DNA from: Phoebastria nigripes
Taxonomy: Eukaryota > Chordata > Aves > Procellariiformes > Diomedeidae
Direction: 5' to 3'
DNA length: 64,000 nt
Assembly (NCBI GenBank): GCA_035582835.1
Contig: JAYKAV010000489.1
Coordinates: 248,001 to 312,000 of the forward strand
This document shows positions 13,085 to 25,830 of the stretch, one piece after another; within the stretch, counting starts at the first letter, position 1, and each line of letters begins with the position of its first letter. Below the pieces are notes generated by a model. That model saw only the letters and a program-made list of their open reading frames with translations. It ran no database searches and was not told the DNA's origin. The position numbers and the translations under genes were made by a program.

Positions 13085-13681
13085 GTCATTATTTGTCTCT
13101 ACTCTGTCTGGCTTTTTTTCTTGTTTTCCACCCAGCAACACGTCCGATGGAAGATCTCAAAACACCCTGATCCAGTGGCATTCGAATTAGGAAGATTTTT
13201 ATTGATTTTTGGATTAGTCCACAAGTATGGCAGAATTAAAGGGGATGATAGGCATTGCCCTCAGAAACCAAGAACCTCTTGCTTCAAAAATTCCTGACCC
13301 CCTGTAGAAAGGGGCAAGACGGAGACTACAATAAAATCAAAGGCAGGAGCTTCTCCACATCATTCAGTACGCTTGGTAGAGTCGGATGTGCAGAAACACG
13401 TGCAAGTGNTGAACCCCAAGAGAGCCGGGGAGCGGGGAAAGCTTGCGCATACGAGGTCAGCTTTCTGCCCGGCGCTGCGACATGCCGCCTGTCCCCAGCT
13501 CGCTGCAGGCGACCTGCCGCGCTGGCGAGCACCCTTTGCCACGCTGGTTGTTGTGACTTTAATCTTCCCTCATGTGCCACGATCGCAGCTGCGTGCGGAG
13601 CCCATGTGCTCTGTGCATGTCATGCAGTTGCTGGTTACCCGTGCTAATTGAAACATCGTTTTCAATGGTACATTCTTTGGC

Positions 13682-13719
13682 TTTTTTTTTTTTTTTTTTT
13701 TTTTTTNTTTTTTTTTTTT
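13682..13719 (+). repeat. poly(T) tract with one N
   Basis: A run of T broken only by an ambiguous base at 13,707, then CCC and a pyrimidine-rich stretch. It lies about 130 bases before the CR1 fragment. CR1 elements do not carry poly(A) tails, so the two are probably unrelated. On the minus strand it would be a poly(A) run, but no SINE or processed gene precedes it. Confidence 0.85.
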
Positions 13720-13849
13720 CCCTTCTCCTTTTTCCACATTTGGAGCCTGGCCTCGGTCCCTCCGTTCTGTCCCTGACTTTATTTGCTGAGCTCTGTGTCA
13801 GTGCTGTATCTCCGTGACGGTCAGCGCTTGGCCAAATGAAAGGATCAGA

Positions 13850-14190
13850 AAATCATAGAAATGTTGGGTGGCTGGACCCCCTCCAGCTCCTGCCACCCGC
13901 CGTGAAGGGGGCGACCCAAAAACTGGAGGCTCTAGTCCAGATATGGTCTCACCAGTGCTGAGTAGGGGTGGATAATAATTTTCTTTGATCTGCTGGCCAC
14001 ACTTTTTTTGAATAAATGGTTTGCCCTGTATGTGGTGAGAGCGTGTGCCGGCTCGTATCCAGCCTGGTGTCCACTGCAACCCTTGCCTCCCCTTCAGCAG
14101 GGCTGTTACTCGCTGCCGTTTGCAGGCTGTGCCGATGCCCGGGGTGGTGCCGGGGTGTTGAGCTTTCCCTGCTGCAATTATATATACTGG
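13850..14190 (-). mobile_element. decayed CR1 LINE fragment (3' part of ORF2 to near 3' end)
   Basis: Read on the plus strand this matches the familiar antisense text of CR1 in order. AATCATAGAAATGTTGGGT near 13,851 corresponds to the element's 3' terminus. TATGGTCTCACCAGTGCTGAG lies near 13,942, then GATCTGCTGGCCACAC near 13,987, then CAGCAGGGCTGTTACTC near 14,095, and a GGGGTGGTGCC block near 14,140. The coding strand is therefore minus, with the reverse-transcriptase C-terminal region at higher coordinates. Several hundred bases expected between the 3' terminus and the TCTCACCAG block are missing, and the reading frame is broken, so this is a 5'-truncated, internally deleted, inactive copy. 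CR1 is the dominant LINE of birds and other reptiles, which supports the organism call. I matched the family from memory. Confidence 0.8.
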
Positions 14191-14199
14191 ATCCATGAA

Positions 14200-17100
14200 C
14201 CATGTCTCAATGCTAGCAGCTAAGTTTTCCCCTTGCCGATAGGACCACCTGCCTGGTTTACTTCTGTTGGGGTTGTGGTGCTTACATCAGTGCAGGTCAT
14301 TTATAAAGGGCAAGATACTGCTCCGTGTTCTTAATTAATGTTCATTTTTCTACTTGTTCTTTGACAAGAGTTCGGTACCAATGCCTTCAGCTTCTGTTTT
14401 GTAGCTGGTGTTGGGCAGCACCAAGCAAAAAATTAAAACCCTGTATAAAATAAATATATTGGCAATCAAAAAAAACTTAAGCGGTGATTAATTTGGAATG
14501 AAAGTTAAAAACATCCGAAGAGGAGTGAATTTTCTTTTGTGACTGGTACAGTGGCAATAATGTTAACATTTTAACGCCATTTAATGCTATTCAAGGAAAA
14601 AAAAACAAAGGAGTCTTTCCAAATAGAAATTATATTTCTGAAAGCATTGAAATTTGCCAATTTGATGGTTTGGGATTTAGCAGAAAATAAAAATATAAAC
14701 CCCCTAAGTCAGCAATATCAACATGCCTTTGTGATACGTTGTAGTCCTGAAAGACTTTTCTTTTTCCACAAAAAACAGTGCGAAAAAAAATTCACATAGG
14801 TCTAATCACACAATCTCCCAAAGCTATTAGTGGATATGCTTATAGATAAACAAGAAACAAAACATCCTGAGACCAGCGGGAGAAATAAATAGATTTTCTG
14901 GAAGGGAGAGTGAGTGTGAGAGCAAGGGGAGTAATGGGGCAGATGTGTGCGAGTTTGAAAACTGTTTTTTGCATTACAGGATGTCATTTATTTAGTTTGA
15001 AAAAACATGTTTTTACAGCATTATTCTGTGCCTTTCAGAGTTCTCATGCGCTAGAAGCCAGCTCTGACTTCTGTGTCAATGGGCACTTGGGGACCCCGAG
15101 CCCTGAGTTATTTGACTGTCAAATGCTGTTACTAAGTCAGTGGAAATCACTTTTTTTTTTTTTCTTTGGATTAAAGGAATAAATTAGGTCTTATCCATTT
15201 AAAAAAAAAAACAACCCCCCCCCAAAAAAAACCCAAAATTTTTTTACTTTAAAAAAAAAAAAAAAAAAACAAAACACCACAAAAAAAAAAATTAATTTGT
15301 TTTAATCCAAGATGCCCAGGGCAATCATTTATATTATAAAGCTGCAAGTGGCAGGAGGATGTCTAAAAATAGGACATTCCAAAAGCTCAGATACAGATAC
15401 TGGAAGAAAGATTTTCCCTTATTCATATTCTGCATCGTTATTTAACCTGACAAACCCCAAATAGGTGAAATAGGGAAAGTCACGTGGTGNACAGCTATAC
15501 ACGCTGTAATCCTGTCATTTGTGTCAAATTAATCAATCACAAAAAGTTACTGGGCCAGATCCTGCCAAGTTCTGTGTGTTGTCATGCTGGGCCAAAGCGG
15601 GAAGGCTTGTCAGGCAAATTGCTGCTACGTAGGGATGTCAGCCTTCTATCTGTGAAAATACACGNGTTGCTCACATGCCAGCTTGGGGGTAAATCGTCTG
15701 GGTCTGCAGAAACACCTGTGCTGTGGGAATCTCGGTGTCTGAGAGATCACTCCGGGCTCCCTTTTTACTCATGGGTGAAACTGGGTATATTCAGGGTGCC
15801 GTACACTGCAGCCTTCCGCAGGTGTCTGACCTACAGCAGATGGCTGGTCTTCTCCGGCACTTTCTCCTCTCTGATTACAAAGGGAAAAGTATCAGTCTGC
15901 GCTGTTGGCATCTTCTAGGGGAGGAACACCCCACCGTGGCTGTCCACAGCAGGCCTTTGATGGGTTTGTTTCTGAAGGTTCATAATCCTGGCATTTCTGC
16001 TGGAATTTGGAGGTGGGATGAGCTCTGACCTTAAACTGAAGCTTGGCCCCAGACCTCNGTTTTTGCCTGGCTGGAGGGCTTGTCCCCGCTCCGCTGGGAT
16101 CTCTTCCCAAGCTCTTGGGAAATGTGGCCCAACCAGATTACAAAGAGGTGTGGAGATGGGTCTAAATCCCGACCCACCTGCCCTGGTTTTCCTTACATGA
16201 ATGACTTGTGTTAAAAAAATTTACACAAATCTAGTTAAATAATTGAGCCTTTTCTACCACCTGGAAATCTCATTCAGAAGGAGAAGAATTTGACCTTTTG
16301 TCTCTTGTTCTGGACTTCCAGCATCCCAAGTTCTTCTTGGCCAAGCTTCGTTATGGCCATATAAAGCAGTATCAAGAGGCTGACTAGACATTGCTCACTT
16401 CATGCCACGCTTCGTTTATAAGCCTGGATTATGATTTTGTCCCGAACAGCTTGCCCTACCCTGAAATACTGGCAGTCTAGATGAGAGGAAAATCAGATTA
16501 ACTGTTCCTTATAGCAAGAGAGCTGAGACCCAGTGCGAGGAGCAGCTTCTGCTTACAGCAGACGCCGCTGCCAAGCCGGCAGCTGAACGCGAGCATCCTG
16601 AGCCGGCGCTGCCGTCGTGTGATCTCATCTCCCGTCCCTGCCGTGGCTGCCTTTCGCTACCTGTGCTGCACCGCCGACTCCTCCAGCATGTGTTCGGGAG
16701 GTTTGGCTGGCACCGATAGCTGGGAACCCCCGTAAAACCAGAGGTCATAAAGGAAACGTTTAACAAATGTTCAGCTGTAGTAGTGAGGCTGCTGTAAAAG
16801 ACTCTTGGTTGCAGTTTAGGTCTGTCGCTCACCTGCTTTAAACTACATACGACTTTTGGGGAGTTAACCACTGTCTGCAGAACAAGGGAGCTGAGAACTT
16901 TCCCAGCTCATCCACTGAATAGGGTCAGTGCTTTCCCTATGAGGTGCAACCTGCAGAGTGCTGTAGCCTTTCCTTTAGTTGTGAACGAGCTACTGCTATG
17001 GGAAGACCAGGTTCAGCTGCTGAGGCTGCACTTGATGATCTCCAGTGGAGGAGAGTCCCTGTGGCGATGGAGGGGGACTTCCAGCAAGCACCCTGGTCAG

Positions 17101-20100
17101 TATGGTGGAGTGGAGACCTGGCTGTCAGGGTCTGGTTGGGACCCTGGGATCAGTTTGTGAACTTTGTGAAATGCTGAGCATTTTAAAGAAATCCTCTGCT
17201 TGGTCTCTCTTGATGCCAATGTGAGTCACATCCCTTCTTCCAGGGAGGGGATCTGCAGCAGGAGGAAGGAAAGAAGGAAACTTGGGTGTAGTTAGAAAAT
17301 ACAAGTAAGGAGAATAAAGACATGCAGTGTTGGAGTGTAAAGGGGGGGGACCAGCCCACCGTTGCCGCCCTTTGTGTAGCGTTAACCCTCCCAGCCCCAA
17401 AAGGAGGAAGAAACGAGGCAGCCAGACTCTGCTTTGCTGCCCAAGCTCTCTGGGCTTGGCACAGGGTGAGCTGCTTGGTTTCTAATGTCAGGGACTTTTC
17501 TTTGAACCCATGGAGGAAAGGTTTATACAGGTTACTGGACCATTTTGACATTTTGCCTGCTTTATCAAAGGCCAGAGAAAAGATTTTGTAGCTTATTTTA
17601 TGTGGGACCAGAGACTGACTGGCCATACATGCTCATGGCTTTGATGTAAGTCAAAGTCCTAACTGAAACAGTTTTGACAGCACGGGTACATGTTGCTCTT
17701 CTCATTCAATAGCCAGTTGAGTGACTTTTCCATTCCCATCAGCTAGCCACTGGCAAAGGGAGGCTTTGAGTTTGGGAAGTCCCAACGCTGTGCCTGAGCA
17801 CAAGCCACTGGGGCGTGCCACCTCCGTCCTGCAGCAGGACAGGGCCGCGTTGTGGCGCAGACTTAGCAAGACTTTGCATGACTGGTCCCATGGGTGCAAT
17901 CTGCAGAACACAGTAAAATTGCATTGATAAATTGTAATTCAGAAAGCCTTTCTAATATGTTGTTGTTCTCCCTGCGGGGAAAAAAGCTTTCTTGTGAACT
18001 TTGGATGCCTTGGTGGTACCTCTCACGCACCACGGGCAGCCCTGTTCTCCCACCATCAAGACTCGCTGGGTGCAAAAACATCTTTACTATTACCATTCCT
18101 CCTTTTTGGTTGATCCTCAAATTATAATTTTAACAGTGCACAAAGATTTCCCATTTCCCTCTGTATTACCCTTAACTTTCTACAACTATGCAGGCACCTG
18201 AAACATTTCAGCAGACAGACTCACTGCTTTGACTCAACCCCTGCTTCTTGTGGTCCTCTTGCAGGGAACCGTATTTCGTTCTCTTCATTCCCAGCTTCTC
18301 CCCAGTTATTCATCGNTACCTGTGAGCTTATTTCATCAGTCCCAGTTGACGCTAATTTAAAGTCTTGTGCATGACCAGTGAGCATTGCTGTCTCTAGGCA
18401 TCCTTCCGTGTTTCTGGAGGGTGGTCCCCATACTTATCTGGCAGGTTTTTTTCCTTTCTTCAGGAGTTTCCTCAGCTGACTGTTGTCACCCAGCTCTCCT
18501 CAAAATCCAAAGGCACATAGGCTGAAAACAAGGAGCATCTCTTCATTTACTGACTGATGTGTCCTTAATTTCCTAGGCTGGCCGGGAAATGTGATCGATC
18601 ACATGAAATGTTTTGTTATCACAGGCCGTGTGTTTTTCCCCTTTTATAGGATAATAGTTGTAAATGTCTTAGACTCTCACTGTAATTCTCTCATAAGATT
18701 GGATGATTTCTTGGCTGGTCATATGAGATGAGTTACTGGGATGTGCTGCGGATTTGGCTGACAGTGACTTGATGTGCCTGTCAATGATGGAGACGCTTGC
18801 AGGCTGTAGACATCATTTCTGCTTGTGATGTGTGGTGATGGGTTTGTTCTTGTGCTTGTTGTGTCTTCGGCTGCTTGTTTGTTGTGGTCATTGTGTTTTC
18901 ATGTTCTGATTTTTGGTTATCATGTATCCGTGGAGACCACCACTGTGCTCTGCCTCCCGTTGTTGTGGCTTCCTGCTAACCAGTGTTTGTTGTGGGAGAT
19001 AATATGTGGTGGTGTCTTTCGGCTTGTTCCTTTGCTCTGGCTGCTTGATGTTTGCGTTGTAGCCATAGATTTCCGTGGTAAACCCTTTGAGCTTGGAAAA
19101 AAGAACAAACAAGCTTTCCCTTTCTAGTCATTTGTGAAACTCAAACATGATCTTGTTCAGCACGACCACGAAAACTTGGAGATCAAACTGAGTAAATTGA
19201 AAGTGTCCCACAACACAGAAATTCCCTTCTTCCGCCTTTCCACTCTTGTCTCTCCACAACCAGATTCCTCCTGCCAATTCCAAGCAGAAGGGAGATTTGC
19301 CTACCGCTGAGAGGGCTGCTTGTGCTCCCGCTGAGTGGCGTGGGACAGTAATGATGGACCATCACCTGAGCAGAACTGTATCTTTGGCAGTAGAAGACTT
19401 TAGGCCCTAAAATGGCTTTGTCAGCCTTATGGCTCCATAAATCCATTATTTTTATCGTAGAAGAATAAGGTCTATGTCAGGGAAATGGAGAGGAGGGGTT
19501 GGGGAGCAGAGGTATATGTCTATATCGAGCTTTTCCATGCAAAGAAAAATGTACTTTTTGAAAGGCTCTGTTTTGGTGATTTCTCTACAAGCTCCGTTCC
19601 ACTCCTCTTGATTCCCCCACCGCTCCCGTGCCAAACGTCTCCCTTTACCTGTACAGATTAATGTGGGGGGTGGGGGTTCAGGGTTTTATGAACCCAGTGT
19701 TTTTCCCTAAAGATAAACCCCCTGGATAATCAGGTTGGGAAAACGTAGCTGCAAGGTACTTAAAATGAGATGTTTGAAAGCTCCTTGTGAAAACTTTTCC
19801 CAAGTCTTTTCTTTTTAACAGTTTGAAAGCCCCCTCTTCCCTCCCCCCAAATATGATCAACAACACTGAAATTCAGACAGTTGTAATCAGCTCTAATAGG
19901 AGCAGAAAAGCCAAGTGCCACACGTTATTATGCCTCAGCCCCTGTAGTGCCGGTATCCGGAACCTCGCTTGCGCTGGGATAACAGTAAACAGATGTGAGG
20001 GCAGTAGTTGCAATACTGAGTTACCCTTTAAAAATCCAGCTTGGCCCATGGATTTTTACAGTTCTTGTGAAGGCCCCTTCTTACTGAACACTTTTTCTTT

Positions 20101-22028
20101 CCCTCTCTCTTTCCTTCTCCTTTTCTGCAAGGTTATTTTATTTTTTGCAGGATCAGCTCCCTTGGCTGATTCACCATGTGGCTCCATAAATAGTTGGATT
20201 GGCATAATTGAGGGATGAACGGGATTTGGGAGTGAGTGGCTGGTGATTGAGAAAGGAGGGGGAGTGCGATGGGATAAGCTGGGCTTACCACCGAGAGAAA
20301 TGTTTGTGGAACCACGGCTTTTCCACAAGGAGCCACAAGTCTATCGGAGAAGCAGAGAAATGCTACGACCACTGGAGGAGTGAAACTGCTCTCTGGGCCA
20401 GATGCTGATATCATTGCTCCGAGGGTATTGTCTTTGGCTTTGACCTCGTGCAGACGTGCATACCCGTAGCTTAACACGCTGAGCAGTCGCTTTTGAACGG
20501 GAATAAACACGAGTCCTGTTGAAGTCTGTAGGGTGATGCTGCTCTAAGTATCTTTGACGTCAAGGCAGAGAACCCCATGGGCTGCTTTGGTGCTGAGTTA
20601 GGTCTAAAAGTTAGGTTAAATATCTGCCTAAAGTGTTACGGAATTGGGACTTTACTCCAAAACCAAATCTATTGATTTTGAAGAGAAATAACCATTTTGT
20701 CAGTGGTGGGATCAGTTCCTGGGTCCACACAGATGCTTGGTCTGTTGGGTGCTCATGCCAACAGGAGGAGGAGGGTAAAAAAGCAGCGCTGAGAGGAGGA
20801 GCAAGGGGTGGAAGCACAGATTTTAGACTGTTTTCGGCTGGTTGTGAGATAGCACCCCAAGGATTTGGTTTCCCATAACACCCAGTCCGGGGTCTCTGTA
20901 GGCAGGGGCCCTGCCCTTGCCCCCTCCACGCACTCCCACTGCCTGGCTCGTACTGTTCTCACTGCCACAGGGTGAGCTGCGTAAATCAGCCGATCCCGTG
21001 GAAAATTAGCCCACCAGTGAAGACGAAAAATTTTCCTGTTGGATCAACTTGCCGATCTGATCTACTCTGCACCTTCGTCGCTGCCAGATCTGACCCCGGA
21101 GAGGGCAAGGGAATATGGGCAGAGTAGCGGGAAGGGGAGCAGGCAGTGGTGAGCTCTTCCCGAGCCGGGACGGGTTACGTGAGTGTGCTGTGAGCAAAGG
21201 AGGGCGAGTCTGGCCTTTTCTAGTGACTAGCCCAGCAGTCAGCCTGCCAACACTTGGTTCTTGGCAGCTTCAGTTCAACGTTGTCATCAGCTCTGCCCAC
21301 TTCTTTGCAGGCATCCCAAAATGTTGTAATTTGTAGGTGTAGTATTTTTAACCATGAAATCAGCATCTCTAGACACACCATGACCACAGAATGGCTTTCA
21401 ACAGAGGGGTGTGGACAAAAAGAAAGGATTTGTTTGGGTTCATGAGCGCTATTGAGGGGCTTTCTCCCTGGAGAGGGAGGGCCAGGGTTCCTGTACTAGA
21501 GCTCGCTCTCCTGTTCTCTCGGCTGTGAGTCCGCAGGGAGAAGCCGGAGAGCTGGGGACGTGCGTGTGGATGTGGGCAGTGACACATTACTAGGGCATGT
21601 GCAGAATTCCCGCAAGTGACCACAGCACTTTGCTGAACAACTATCAGAAGGTTTCTCACCCTTCCTCGAGGGAGGATGCTGTGCTTCCAAAAAAGACTCC
21701 CAACGGATGTAATGATATTCATCCGGTTCTGTTACAACCGTTGCTCTTCCTGTGGCTGTTTTGCTCTTCATTATCTCCCTGGGAAGAGGTTGTTCTCTTG
21801 AGCAACAATATCCCAAAACCAGTTTGGTTTCTGCAGTGTCCATATTTAGTGGGACTGTTTCTTATTTAGAAGCAGCCTTTGCATGGGTGTGAAGATGCTC
21901 TGCACCATGTGAGCAATGTTAAATGGGCTTTGCCCCCTGGTCTGTAGCTGGAGAAAATGTGTGAGAGATTTCCCTGCTGCTAATAAGCATTGTGTTTGCC
22001 TTCCTCTTTTGGGGGTGGGATAGATTTG
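14200..22028. other. non-coding stretch, no gene recognised
   Basis: Mostly unique sequence with chance reading frames. Notable textures are the homopolymer cluster at 15,201-15,291 and a G/T-dominated plus-strand stretch at about 18,800-19,060. The word GGCTCCATAAAT occurs twice, near 19,431 and 20,171, which is probably chance. Ambiguous bases lie at 15,490, 15,665, 16,058 and 18,316. No exon or RNA gene is recognisable. Confidence 0.5.
15201..15291 (+). repeat. cluster of A, C and T homopolymers
   Basis: In order there are A11, a CAAC joint, C9, A8, CCC, a T-run, A19 and A11 blocks within about 90 bases. It is low-complexity sequence. Homopolymer lengths here should be treated as uncertain. 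Confidence 0.85.
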
Positions 22029-22043
22029 GGGAAAGAAAAAGGG

Positions 22044-22128
<85 letters not shown>

Positions 22129-22161
22129 AAAGAAAAAGGGAAAAAAAAAAAAAAAAAAAAA
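22029..22161 (+). repeat. duplicated GGGAAAGAAAAAGGG flanking poly(A)82
   Basis: The 15-mer GGGAAAGAAAAAGGG occurs exactly at 22,029-22,043 and again at 22,126-22,140. Between them is a pure run of 82 A (22,044-22,125), and the second copy is followed by a further A21 (22,141-22,161). The arrangement is therefore two units of 15-mer plus A-run with very different run lengths. It could be a tandem duplication, or an insertion of poly(A) flanked by a short target duplication. Reading frames of poly-Lys or poly-Phe across it are artefacts of the run. Confidence 0.9.
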
Positions 22162-23425
22162 GGCCTTCCAGTGGGACATGAATGTTTCTGCCTGTGTTCC
22201 CACATTGTTCCCAGCCTTCTGCCGGCGTCCAGCTGTATGACACAGGCCTCCAAAATGTAAGCGAGATTCCCTGATGAATGACGCATGCAATCGCAACTCG
22301 CTGCTTGCGTGGACAAGGCGACAGCCGTCTTGTGGGTGGTAGAGCACGTTTGCTGGTGGGGAAGAGGGTGCTGAGGGCAGCATGGCCTTAACCAGCAGCA
22401 TGAGTTGGACCCTGGGCTTCTGCAGACGTTGGACCCAGACCCTTCTGTGGCCCTGAGCGTGTTTGTAGAAAGGCTTTAACTTCTTGACAGCCCTTGAGAA
22501 ATGTTTGCTCCTCTATAGATAGCTAATGGGGGTCATCACGGGCTGACAGGTACCCCAGTGCCCAAGGGTTTCTGGAGAGAAGACCAGGGGAGCGCTGGTT
22601 TCCCGGGAGGTGGGAGCGGAGGAGCAGCCTCCAGCAGCAGAGAGTCTTTGCTGCTAATGCTTCCAGGGAGGGAATTTGAGGAAATGCTTGGATAGGAATA
22701 AGTAGAGCTGGCAACAAATGTGCATTTCATTTTATGAACATTTCATGGTGAAACTTAAAACTTCCACAAAATTTGGGGGACTGGATAGCTCAGGGGATTA
22801 GTAATGGGATACAGAGCCTTTCATCTCACCAGTGCCTTTTCAACTGCAGCTCAAGTCAATACCAGCGACTGAAAGTTGTTACCATCTGATGGCTTATGTG
22901 TAATGAGTTGATGGTCTCACTCCATTTCCTGGTAGTCAGGTATCTGCGGCTGACGCACACAAACACACCATAAAGCCTGGCTGCTTGCCAGCCTTGTTGG
23001 CAGCCTCTGCCAATGACTGGATGAGTCCGAGAGTGAAAAAACCCGTATGCTTCTCGCTGGGAGCTTTATCAGGTAGTATCCTGGCATGTGCAGGGTGTGA
23101 GAAACTTGTAAGGTGGGAAAGCAGTGGGCCAATTTAGAGCAGTGGTTTTATGTAGACATCTTCCATCTGTACTGAGGTCTACAAGGAATGATGTTTTGTT
23201 GCAAGGACCTCCTCTTTGGATGCTCACCCCTCAGCGAAGCTGTGAAGTATGTGAGATTTATGTTTTGCAAACAGAGCAAAATTATGGCACAGGGCTTTCT
23301 GTTTAAAATAATGTCACTGCTTTTCTCCCCTTCCCCAAAGTGGTTCGAAGTGGAACCTGGAGCACATTTTACAAGCATTTGTTTATTAATGCATCTGTGA
23401 GGTGACTGTAGCGCAGGGCTGCACC

Positions 23426-23482
23426 ATCATCCCCGTTTCTAGCTGGGCAAACCGAGGTAGAGAGAAAACAAATGAAGGAGCA
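23426..23482 (-). repeat. MIR-like SINE fragment
   Basis: CATCATCCCCGTTTCTAGC, then GGCAAACCGAGGTAGAGAG and AATGAAGG, parallels the antisense MIR core (CCCCATTTTACAGATGGGAA, then ACTGAGGCACAGAGAGG). Divergence is high and only about 55 bases align. It is a plausible ancient CORE-SINE remnant. Confidence 0.4.
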
Positions 23483-25773
23483 GATATTCCAAGATAAAAA
23501 ATTCAGGAGTTTGTGGGTGCTGGCCTTGTGCCAGGTCCAATAATGGGTTTAGACCATCGGTATACTCTCTGCTTTTCCCTCAGTTGGGACATCGGCCCTT
23601 GCCCTTTCCATCATGGATCTCAAAACAGCCCCTCAGATGAAGCCTAAGAAAAAGGCTGTTGCTTGGGGGATGTGTTCTTTTGCCATTTTGTGCTCTAGAG
23701 ACCTCGTAGTCAGGACATAGTTTGGAACAAGGTGACTCCTAATGAAGGTGTTGGAGCATAGATTTTGTTGGTTCTGTTCAAAGTTGTGGTGATGGGATGA
23801 AGAACCGGTTACAGAGATGACTGAGCCGTGGGGCTGGTTGTGGTCCCCAGGTGAGACTCCCTCGCCGTCGGTCAGTGATCCTCGGAGGATGCCAGTCCCC
23901 CGATGGGGCATGTGAGACTGAGCACCCCTCAGTACCCCGTCTCCCCAGGGATTTCTAACCCTGTCTCTAGCAGGAGGGGCCCTAGACCCTGCCCGCGGGG
24001 AGCAGTTACAGTCTGCTGTGAACTGCCCCTGTGAGCGTCTATGGACCAAAGCGGGGGGGTGAGGCTCCCTGCGTCCCACTGGCCTTTCCACAGAGCCAGG
24101 CACAAGCAGGCCGTTAGTAAACAAATGATGTCAGCTCCCACTGGCGTTATTTTTAAGCACTTTGTATATATTACTTGTCTGTATGTATCTCTGGACTGTT
24201 CTTTCTTCCCCTCCCGCTGCCTCTCAATCACCCGCAGAGCTTTTTTTTTTTTTTTTCTTTTCTTCTCTTTTTGTTAAAACCAACATCTGTAGATTTGTTC
24301 TTAACAAAAATAAAGCCATCCATCTCCTTTGGCCTGCTGTTCTGTCATGTAAGCTCAGGAAAACTGGCTCGGTCAAGGTTTACAGTAGCTGTCGCAGCCC
24401 GCAGTGGGAAAGGCACTTATCTGTAGAGGAGGGTTAGCAGTTCTCAAGAATGCATCCTTCCCTCGGACTGAGGGGGTGGCTTTTGTTTATCCTCTGGCAC
24501 ACAATGAAATGATGGGAAAACATGCCTGGATGCACTGCAGTAGTAAGGTGGGGCAGGGCAGCGGTTAAAAATGGAACGGAGCCTTTGATCCCCAGCCAGA
24601 GCAGATGACTCCCAGGGTTTGGGTTTTAGGGTGGACATCGTGTTCTTTCTCTCCATCTCCGTGTACAGACCGAAGAGTTCCCCTCCTACCTAGCGAGCAG
24701 AACAAAGCCTCCAAGGCAGGTTTGGGGGAAGAGAGGGACTGCAAGTGAGGTTGGAAGGAAGGAGCGGGGTTTGGGAAGCCTGGCTGGCCCCCGGTGTCGT
24801 GCCTGGCTCAGGTGGGTGCTGGAGGAGGGGGTACAAGCCTGAGCCTTCCCGACAGCCGGCCAAGGAGGGGAGCCTGCAGCTAAATGCGGCGTGCGTCCCA
24901 AGATCTCAAAGTGCCACAGCAAAGAGCACGCAGCTGAGCCTCTGGGCTGTTGCCTTGGTGGGGGACGCAGGGGCTGGCTGGGGCCAAGCAGTGAGTCATG
25001 ACGGCGGCTCGAGTTTGTGACAATGTTTTTCCTGTTAATCTCCCCCACCATCTCCCCCAGAAAACACAATGGAAACTCCATAGTCCAGGAGATGGCCTGG
25101 GGCATACCACAACTCCAGAGGATCCTCACAGGAGGCTCCGAGTCCTCCCCAGATTTCCCAGCAGCCAGAGCAGGTAGTAAATAACCGCACAAGTCCGAGA
25201 GATCGAAGGGGAGCAATAGAAGTATTACGTGCTTGCGCTTAGTCCTGCTCTATCCTGGATCTGGAGCGGGACGCTCAAAGACTCTGGAGCGCTGACTCCT
25301 TGGAGCCGGAGTATATCATCTGTTAAGTCTCTGGCACGACAGACTTGCTTTAGAGTGAGCAAATTAAAGGTCGTCTCTCAAAATCTGGTTAATGCCACAT
25401 GCCAAAGTAGACAGACACAGAAACAGAGGGATGATAGATACTCGGATGTATAGATCGATCTATGGCTCAAGGCGTGTTTGTTTCTTACTCAGTTTTGTTT
25501 CTGTACTCTAGGTATATTGTTTTTATTATTTATAGTGTCAGGGCGAGTAATCCTGTGTGTTTGAATTTATTTGCTGTGCTATGTGGCTGATTTGGAACAT
25601 GTCCTGTTGTGGGTTTTTTGTTATTTTTTTGCTAAGGAGCTCAGCAATCATTTGGCACTGAGTACAGGAAAAATAAAAAGAAAAAAAAAAAAACAACAAG
25701 ATTTCATTTAACTGTTTACCTTTTCAGCACATAGGCACTGCATACACGTTGGAGATAGCAGAGGGACCCTACG

Positions 25774-25830
25774 TGGCCTCGATTCAGCAGGTCTTCGGTG
25801 GAATTTAAGCGCACGCCTAAAGCTAAAAAT
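25774..25830. repeat. ancient amniote repeat fragment
   Basis: CCTCGATTCAGCAGGTC, then TTTAAGCGCACGCCTAAAGC, resembles a GATTCAGCAAAGCACTTAAGC...GCTTAAAG-type repeat tail that I recall from crocodilian and turtle genomes. The copy is short and diverged, identified from memory without a search. Confidence 0.35.

Noticed and set aside
19431..20182. GGCTCCATAAAT present twice
   Set aside because: Only 12 bases match and the flanks differ, so chance is likely.
21846..22401. Poly-Phe and poly-Lys frames
   Set aside because: They are translations of the A82 and A21 runs on either strand.
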